Shown piece by piece: positions 58,000 to 64,000 of a stretch of DNA of 64,000 bases. Both the position numbers and the translations under genes were made by a program. The notes beneath the pieces were generated by a model. The model was not told where the DNA came from, did no database searches, and worked only from the letters and a program-made list of their open reading frames with translations. Source of the stretch: Colwellia echini (lineage in GTDB: Bacteria; Pseudomonadota; Gammaproteobacteria; Enterobacterales; Alteromonadaceae); NCBI RefSeq assembly GCF_002843355.2, contig NZ_PJAI02000004.1:172913-236912 (forward strand). The letters run 5' to 3'. Numbering within the stretch: position 1 is the first letter of the stretch; each line of letters begins with the position of its first letter.

Positions 58000-60170
58000 C
58001 TTTGAGTCCTTTCTTTGGCAGCATTAAGTTTGCCACTTTTTAATTGCTCTAAGATAACTGACTTCTCTCCGTCGGCGACTAAATGGCCATTGTCCATAAC
58101 AATAATACGATCAACTAACTGTAATAGATGCATTTTATGAGTAATGAGTAATAACGTACGATTTTTAGCCGTTTCTTTCATCGATTTAATAAATAATTTT
58201 TCTGCGCGAGCATCTAAACTTGCAGTTGGTTCATCAAGTAATAACATTTGCGGATCGTTTAAAATAGCTCGCGCTAAAGCGACTGCTTGGCGTTGACCAC
58301 GAGATAATGATAATCCACCTTCGCCTACTTGTAATTCTAAACCTTGGGATTCCATGTCGGTAAATAAATTAACACCTGACAGCTGTACAGCACGCATTAA
58401 TTGATATTCAGTAACTTGTTTAGTACCAAACAAAATATTGTCTTTAATTGAACCGTGAAAAAGTACAATGTCTTGGGGTAAGTAACCGATATTTCTGCGT
58501 AAATCACTCGGATGAATTTGTCCTTGATGCATGCCATCATACCTTATGCTGCCTTGTTTAGGTTTGAATAACCCTAATACCAGTTTAGCTAAAGTAGTTT
58601 TTCCTGAGCCGTTACGTCCAATTATGGCTATTTTTTCTCCTGGGATCACTTTCATTGATAACGGATAAATAGCCTGCTTTTCAATGTCGGGGTAATTAAA
58701 GTTAACATGTTCTAAAACGATGTTTCCTTCAAGTTTAGTTCGAGTAGCAAGGTGACCTTTATCTTCAAACTCACTTTCTTGGTTCATAACGCCGTCAAGT
58801 TGTCTTAATGAACTTACCGTTTGGTTGTATCGTGTCATTAATGCAGCTATTTTTGCCATTGGTCCTACGGCTCTGCTGGATAGCATTACCGCAGCAATTA
58901 TTCCGCCCATTGAAATAACACCATCAGAAACACGGTAAACGCCTAAAACAATAACCGCAACGACAACCATCTGAACTATAAAACTAGAGAAATTAGCAAC
59001 GGAGTTAGTAATAACTTTGGTTTTCAGTTGCCAATTAGAGGTATGTCCAAGCATTTGTTGCCAGGCATTTTGTACAATACCTTCAGCGCCACTGGCTTTA
59101 ATTGACTCTAATGACGATAGACTTTCAACTAGGTGACCATGGCGTAAACCTGAAAACTTATTACTTTCTTCAATGGCATGGCGTAATTTTGCCTGAACTA
59201 AAAAGGCATAACCTAATATTAATACCGTGGCGATCACTGAGAATACAGCTAAGTCACCAGCGACAATATAAATAATAAATACAAATAGTATTGAAAAAGG
59301 TAGATCGACTAATGCTGTGATTGTTGCCGATGATAAAAAATCACGCACACTTTCAAATTCACCTATTTGTTTAGCCATGCCACCAACACTAGGTGCTTTT
59401 TTTTCTAATGAAATACCAACTACTTTTGCATACAGTTTTGATGACGTTTGAATATCTATTTTTTTGCCTGCGACATCAATCAAATATCCTCTTAATTGTT
59501 TGAGTATAAAATCAAACCCGTAAGCAATACTTGCGCCTACAGCGAGCACCCATAAACTTTCAAAAGCTAAGTTAGGGACTATTTTGTCATAAATATTCAT
59601 CACCAATAATGGTGAAACCAAGGCGAAAATATTAACTAAGATTGAAGCAATAATTACATCACGATAAATTGGCGCAGATTCCCGAATAGTATCCCATAAC
59701 CAATGCTCTTTTTTGTCAGCTATATGCACGTCAAAATCACGATCTGCATGGTACTTTTGTTTGATTAAAAACAAATAGCCTACATAAACAGATTCGAGAT
59801 CTTCAATGGTTAGTTGTTCTTCACCGCCTGTTTCTGGCAATGAAATAATCGCGATATTGGCTTTGAAGTCTAACGACTGCAATATACAAGCTTTTTGGTC
59901 TTTAAGCATTAATATGCAAGGAAGCAACATTTGAGGAATGTTATCAAGACTCTTACGACTTAATTTAGCACTTAACCCTGCACGCATAGCAGCTTGTGGC
60001 AGTAACTCAGGAGTTAGTACGCTACTAGTTAATGGCAAACCGGCAGCTAATGCTTCAGCAGAGCATGGGTTACCGAAGTTTTCACTTAATAATACTAAGC
60101 AATCTAAAAGTGGATCTTCACTAATACGTTGTGAGCTATTTATTGTCCATTGAGGTTTTGCTGATGTCAT
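57996..60170 (-). CDS. lapB: Type I secretion ABC transporter for the LapA/BpfA-type adhesin
   Basis: The 724-residue product has an N-terminal C39-peptidase-like domain (about 15-145), a membrane domain with six helices (about 170-450) and a nucleotide-binding domain with Walker A IIGRNGSGKTTLAKLVL, signature LSRGQRQAVALARAIL and Walker B MLLLDEPTASLD. In LapB-type exporters the C39-like domain does not process the substrate, which fits with secretion guided by a C-terminal signal. It lies 200 bases after the adhesin gene. Confidence 0.94.
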   Translation of the reverse strand: MTSAKPQWTINSSQRISEDPLLDCLVLLSENFGNPCSAEALAAGLPLTSSVLTPELLPQAAMRAGLSAKLSRKSLDNIPQMLLPCILMLKDQKACILQSLDFKANIAIISLPETGGEEQLTIEDLESVYVGYLFLIKQKYHADRDFDVHIADKKEHWLWDTIRESAPIYRDVIIASILVNIFALVSPLLVMNIYDKIVPNLAFESLWVLAVGASIAYGFDFILKQLRGYLIDVAGKKIDIQTSSKLYAKVVGISLEKKAPSVGGMAKQIGEFESVRDFLSSATITALVDLPFSILFVFIIYIVAGDLAVFSVIATVLILGYAFLVQAKLRHAIEESNKFSGLRHGHLVESLSSLESIKASGAEGIVQNAWQQMLGHTSNWQLKTKVITNSVANFSSFIVQMVVVAVIVLGVYRVSDGVISMGGIIAAVMLSSRAVGPMAKIAALMTRYNQTVSSLRQLDGVMNQESEFEDKGHLATRTKLEGNIVLEHVNFNYPDIEKQAIYPLSMKVIPGEKIAIIGRNGSGKTTLAKLVLGLFKPKQGSIRYDGMHQGQIHPSDLRRNIGYLPQDIVLFHGSIKDNILFGTKQVTEYQLMRAVQLSGVNLFTDMESQGLELQVGEGGLSLSRGQRQAVALARAILNDPQMLLLDEPTASLDARAEKLFIKSMKETAKNRTLLLITHKMHLLQLVDRIIVMDNGHLVADGEKSVILEQLKSGKLNAAKERTQR

Positions 60171-60320
60171 TTAAATACAGAAATCCATGAAATTATTATC
60201 TAAGTATAGAACTTATAAAGAGTTATATGACTTTAATTTAAAAATATTATGTAAATATATTAATTTAATCGTCAACCATAAGTCGATGTGTACCTTCGTG
60301 ATACTCTTTCACCACATACT

Positions 60321-60353
60321 TAGTTGAAGTTACATTACATGCAACTTCAACTA
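60321..60353. repeat. Inverted repeat after the adhesin stop codon
   Basis: AGTTGAAGTTACAT (60322-60335) and ATGCAACTTCAACT (60339-60352) form a 14-bp stem with one mismatch (a G-U pair in one strand's RNA) and a 3-base loop. It starts 15 bases after the adhesin stop. No T-run follows, so it is not a normal terminator; it could protect the adhesin mRNA end or dampen read-through into the exporter genes. Confidence 0.55.
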
Positions 60354-60367
60354 ATACATTTTTAGTG

Positions 60368-63300
60368 TTATTCATCAGGAATAGGTTCTATAACCACTTT
60401 ATCAACAACACTACTATCACCGATAAATAATGCTCCTTTATGATCTCCTGTTAACATATCGTTGATTATAGTGACATCATCACTACCCAAATCAATATTA
60501 TCTAATACAATTGTTTGTGTTATTTCATTATCACCATCAGCATGCACAGTAATAGTTGTATCCACACCATCACTATCAAAGTCTAAAAACTCATTTAGAT
60601 TATCGCCTTCACTTAGATGTAACAGATCACTAATATCAATAATATCTTCGTCTAAATCAAAGCCATTGATATGGTCAGTACCTGTGTCACTGTCAGACCA
60701 AATGAAAGTATCAATACCTTCACCAGAAATAAGTTCAGAGTTATAGCTTACTGATAAATCAGAAGTGCTATTTAATGTTGCCTGTAGATTAGTAATGTCG
60801 ATGTATTCATCACTTGCAGACATGTAACCATCAAAATCAATATTAACTTTTCCATTTTCATCTAATACAACTTCATAGCTATAAGATTTATGCCACGAGT
60901 TACTTTGATCCGCGTCAGCACTATCACCTTCATTACCAACTAGGCTTGAATCATATGTTATTGACTCAACGATATCGTCATTACCATCGTTACTGATGGT
61001 AATATTCAAGTAGTCTTGAGGACTACCATTATCATTTAAGTCCCAACTGCCATGAGCTGTTGTGTCGAAAGTTAAAATGATTGTTTTACCAGCGTTATCT
61101 TCACCAAAATCATATTCTTTAGTTAAGTCGATACCATCATCTGCAGTACCTAAACTGTATTCATTTTCCTCTAAATCGGTACCGCGCTTAAAGGTTAGTT
61201 TATCTTCGAGTTGTCTGATATCACCATTAACTGATACCGATACCGTTGCTGAGTCACTTGTAATACCGTCTGTTGCCGTATAACTAAAGCTAACATCTTG
61301 ATTTATACCACTGGTTGTAGGAGTAAATTTAATCTGCGTATCATTGATAATTTCAACAGTACCTAATGAAATTCCATTATCATCTACAGGCTCTTCCACA
61401 CTTTCAATACTCAACTTATCAGTATTTGGATCATTTTCTAATACATCAAGAATAAAACTAGTTGGTACTAATGTAGCAGTTATATCTGTTATATTAATAG
61501 CTTCATTATCAGCTGTAGTTTCAGCGGTAAAGGTTACATTGGCCTCACCATTACTGTCTAATACCACCTCATAAATGATAGTTCCACCACTAGGCACATC
61601 GGTATCATCACTGTTATCGTATGTATAATATTGATTATTTCCTTCACTGCCGCTAATAGAAAAGAAGTCTTTATTGTCGCCTGAATCCCAACCACCTATT
61701 ACTTCAGTAGTTAAAGTTACCTGAATAGTTTGACCTGCATAAGCCTCACCGAAACTGTAAGTTTTAGTAACTGATTCATCCTTTGTACCTTTAGCAAGTT
61801 CAGTAATATCAGTATCAGGGATGGTAGTTGAAGCTGCAAAACTGTAACTATCATCAAGTGTGTCTATGCCAGGCGTAAATTCAACGGTAACCGTGGCAAC
61901 ATCGGTATTTACACCATCAGAAATAGTATAATCAAATGTTACAAATCCAACAAAACCTTCAGCTGGTGTTAATGTAACAATGCCATCAACTAACGAAACA
62001 CTTGCACCGTTACTAGCATTACCAACATCAACTACGGTTAACGTATCCTCTTCTGCATCGGTGTCATTAGATAGCAGAACATCTGAATCCACAATGAAAT
62101 TGTTATCTTCAGGGGCTGTATATCCATAATTACTTAATAGAGGAAAGTTTTCACCATTCAGTAAAGAATAAGTAACCACGCCAAAAGGAGTTTCATCAAC
62201 AGGGTTACTCAATTCAACTTGGAATACAGCTCTTCCACCTTGGTCCCAATAAATGATCTCAATGTCATGTAGGCTGCTACCATCAGGATTATTGGTAATA
62301 GTAAATAATTCATGAGTCGTGGCCGTTGGTGATTGGATCTTATCAACAACAGCAACCTCTTCTCCGTCAATTAATATTACATAACCGTCATCCGCCAGTA
62401 TTTGAAAGTTGTAGACGCCTTCTGATAAATCTATGAGCCCTTTAAAATGTAAAATAGCATCACTACTGTTATCAGGGTCTGTAGATAATGTTTGTGCATC
62501 TTCTCCTAAGAATGTTTGTAAATTCATTCCCCTACCTAAATCACCATTTATTTCACCGTAATTTAACTCTGTCGCAATAAAGTTAGCATCAGGATTGTTA
62601 TTTTCCATATAATTACGAATAGTAGATAGATTATCTAAGTTTTCACCTTCAACAGCTTCATGATATGAGTAATACGAAGCATAAAACCCTCCTGAAACTA
62701 AAGAGCTTCCATTATCATTAACAGCTACAGGATCACCATCTGTACCATTAATAGAGATAGTGACCGTTTGAGTGGTAACACCATCCGCGTTGGTCACCAT
62801 AAATGTTTCTGTTAAGGTGTCACCATCATTCAATGCTTGAATATCACCTTGACTATTATCAGCACTGTAGGTCCAGCTACCATCTGCTGTAATAACTAAG
62901 CTACCATACGTACCATTTAAGTTTTCTGCGATAAACTTATCTTCACCTGCATCGCCATAATCAGCAATAAGTTTTCCATTGGTAGTTAAGATAGCTGTGT
63001 CATCTTCTTTAACGCTACCCGTCACATCACCTGAAATGGTTGGCACATCGTCCGTACCATGAATAGTTATAATCACCGTTTCACTAGTCACGCCATCGGC
63101 GTTAAATACCGTAAAGCTATCGGTCAACGTTTGATTTTGAGTTAAACCCTGAATAACATCTTTGCCGTTATCCGCAATGTACTCCCAGCCACCATTAGCG
63201 CTCACCGCTAACTGGCCGTATGTACCCGATAAGCTAGCCTCTTGGAAGTTGTTTTCACCTGCATCACCGCCACTAGCATTAAGATCGCCACTGGTGCTTA

Positions 63301-64000
63301 ATAAGAATGACTCATCTTCTGTCACACTACCAGTGAAATCACCTGAAATGGTTGGCACATCGTCCGTACCGTTAATGGTGATGGTTTGTGTCTCAGTGGT
63401 GCCATCGTCACTGGTGAAAGTGATGGTATCAACTAAGGTTTGGCCTGCCGGTAGTGCTTGCACTGCAGCATTGCTGTCATCTAAGCTGTATTCCCATACA
63501 CCCGTGCCATCAACCACAACCGTGCCGTAGCTCGCAGTACTGCTCACTAAAGTCCCTTCACCGGTATCAATATCACTAACAGACACGGTGCCTATTGCGG
63601 TGTTGTTGCTCGCATCATCTTCAGTCACGCTTGTGTCACTTGCAGTAACTGTGATATCCGCCGCATCATTGCTACCCGTGATGGTGATGGTTTGTGTCTC
63701 AGTGGTGCCATCATCACTAGTAAAGGTGATCGTATCTGTTAAGGTTTCACCGTCTGGTAACGCTTGTACCGCAGCATTGCTGTCATCTAAGCTGTATTCC
63801 CATACACCTGTGCCATCAACCACAACCGTGCCGTAGCTCGCAGTGCTGCTCAATAACGTACCTTCGCCGGTATCTACGTCAAATACTGAAATAGTACCTG
63901 TCGCTGTGTTATTGCTCGCATCATCTTCAGTCACGCTTGTGTCTGTTGCAGTAACTGTGATATCCGCCGCATCATTGCTACCCGTGATGGTGATGGTTTG
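60368..64000 (-). CDS. Giant surface adhesin of the LapA/BpfA type, C-terminal part (cut by window edge)
   Basis: The frame is open to the window end, so about 1210 residues are seen and the N-terminal retention module is missing. From the N-terminal side: two near-identical VCBS-type repeats of 102 residues (ASYGTVVVDGTGVWEYSLDD then QTITITGSNDAADITVTA), two more divergent VCBS repeats, a PA14-like domain (FKGLIDLSEGVYNFQILADD, about 480-640 from the visible GTG), a cadherin-like segment (DVLLSNDTDAEEDTLTVVDV), two related calcium-binding beta domains, and a type I secretion C-terminus (DTFIWSDSDTGTDHINGFDL, then ending VVIEPIPDE). It is acidic with many Asp-rich calcium sites. The neighbouring genes supply export, retention and release. 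Confidence 0.93.
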   Translation of the reverse strand, partial: QTITITGSNDAADITVTATDTSVTEDDASNNTATGTISVFDVDTGEGTLLSSTASYGTVVVDGTGVWEYSLDDSNAAVQALPDGETLTDTITFTSDDGTTETQTITITGSNDAADITVTASDTSVTEDDASNNTAIGTVSVSDIDTGEGTLVSSTASYGTVVVDGTGVWEYSLDDSNAAVQALPAGQTLVDTITFTSDDGTTETQTITINGTDDVPTISGDFTGSVTEDESFLLSTSGDLNASGGDAGENNFQEASLSGTYGQLAVSANGGWEYIADNGKDVIQGLTQNQTLTDSFTVFNADGVTSETVIITIHGTDDVPTISGDVTGSVKEDDTAILTTNGKLIADYGDAGEDKFIAENLNGTYGSLVITADGSWTYSADNSQGDIQALNDGDTLTETFMVTNADGVTTQTVTISINGTDGDPVAVNDNGSSLVSGGFYASYYSYHEAVEGENLDNLSTIRNYMENNNPDANFIATELNYGEINGDLGRGMNLQTFLGEDAQTLSTDPDNSSDAILHFKGLIDLSEGVYNFQILADDGYVILIDGEEVAVVDKIQSPTATTHELFTITNNPDGSSLHDIEIIYWDQGGRAVFQVELSNPVDETPFGVVTYSLLNGENFPLLSNYGYTAPEDNNFIVDSDVLLSNDTDAEEDTLTVVDVGNASNGASVSLVDGIVTLTPAEGFVGFVTFDYTISDGVNTDVATVTVEFTPGIDTLDDSYSFAASTTIPDTDITELAKGTKDESVTKTYSFGEAYAGQTIQVTLTTEVIGGWDSGDNKDFFSISGSEGNNQYYTYDNSDDTDVPSGGTIIYEVVLDSNGEANVTFTAETTADNEAINITDITATLVPTSFILDVLENDPNTDKLSIESVEEPVDDNGISLGTVEIINDTQIKFTPTTSGINQDVSFSYTATDGITSDSATVSVSVNGDIRQLEDKLTFKRGTDLEENEYSLGTADDGIDLTKEYDFGEDNAGKTIILTFDTTAHGSWDLNDNGSPQDYLNITISNDGNDDIVESITYDSSLVGNEGDSADADQSNSWHKSYSYEVVLDENGKVNIDFDGYMSASDEYIDITNLQATLNSTSDLSVSYNSELISGEGIDTFIWSDSDTGTDHINGFDLDEDIIDISDLLHLSEGDNLNEFLDFDSDGVDTTITVHADGDNEITQTIVLDNIDLGSDDVTIINDMLTGDHKGALFIGDSSVVDKVVIEPIPDE

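Noticed and set aside
63162..63836. Two open frames on the plus strand opposite the adhesin VCBS repeats
   Set aside because: They repeat the same sequence with the repeat period and have no independent support. They are shadows of the adhesin gene.

Overview
The window looks like chromosomal DNA of a low-GC, AT-rich marine gammaproteobacterium of the Alteromonadales, most likely Colwellia or a close relative. This rests on familiar gene neighbourhoods (tig-clpP; fabB-pdxB-asd-fimV-truA-accD-folC-dedD-cvpA-purF; grpE-dnaK-dnaJ; smpB-ssrA), on protein similarity recognised by eye, and on base composition. No database search was run, so the genus is an inference.

Positions 1-12030 hold the start of clpP, trigger factor (tig), a four-gene tRNA operon (Pro-Arg-His-Pro), folD, cysS, ppiB-lpxH, miaE, a cytochrome c/beta-propeller protein, a small unknown protein, a Yip1-type membrane protein and purF. 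Positions 12277-24720 continue the conserved minus-strand series cvpA, dedD, folC, accD, truA, fimV (with a striking 42-residue tandem repeat), asd, pdxB and fabB. A FabR-like palindrome lies upstream of fabB.

Positions 25042-34527 hold mnmC (oxidoreductase domain only), then yfcL, a NAD-kinase-like gene and epmC, then a six-gene Mrp Na+/H+ antiporter operon with fused A and B subunits. Positions 34843-45182 hold an Lrp-type regulator, dnaJ, dnaK and grpE (the last two with clear sigma-32 promoters), nadK, recN (with a LexA box built into a terminator palindrome), bamE, rnfH-ratA and smpB.

The tmRNA gene ssrA (45320-45669) is the apparent insertion site of a small integrative element of about 6 kb. 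The element has a P4-type tyrosine integrase, an AlpA-type regulator, a Gp2/YfjJ-type protein with HUH and YxxK motifs of rolling-circle initiators, a PEP-CTERM exported protein on the opposite strand, a zinc-ribbon protein and several unknown small proteins. A GGGGGTTCA-containing sequence recurs at both ends, but I did not find a convincing duplicate of the ssrA 3' end.

From 51850 to the window edge lies a complete minus-strand set for a c-di-GMP-controlled, type I-secreted giant adhesin of the LapA/BpfA kind: adhesin (C-terminal part only), ABC exporter, HlyD adaptor, TolC-like outer-membrane protein, OmpA-like lipoprotein, LapG-type protease and LapD-type receptor. The set would let the cell hold the adhesin on its surface when c-di-GMP is high and cut it loose when c-di-GMP falls.
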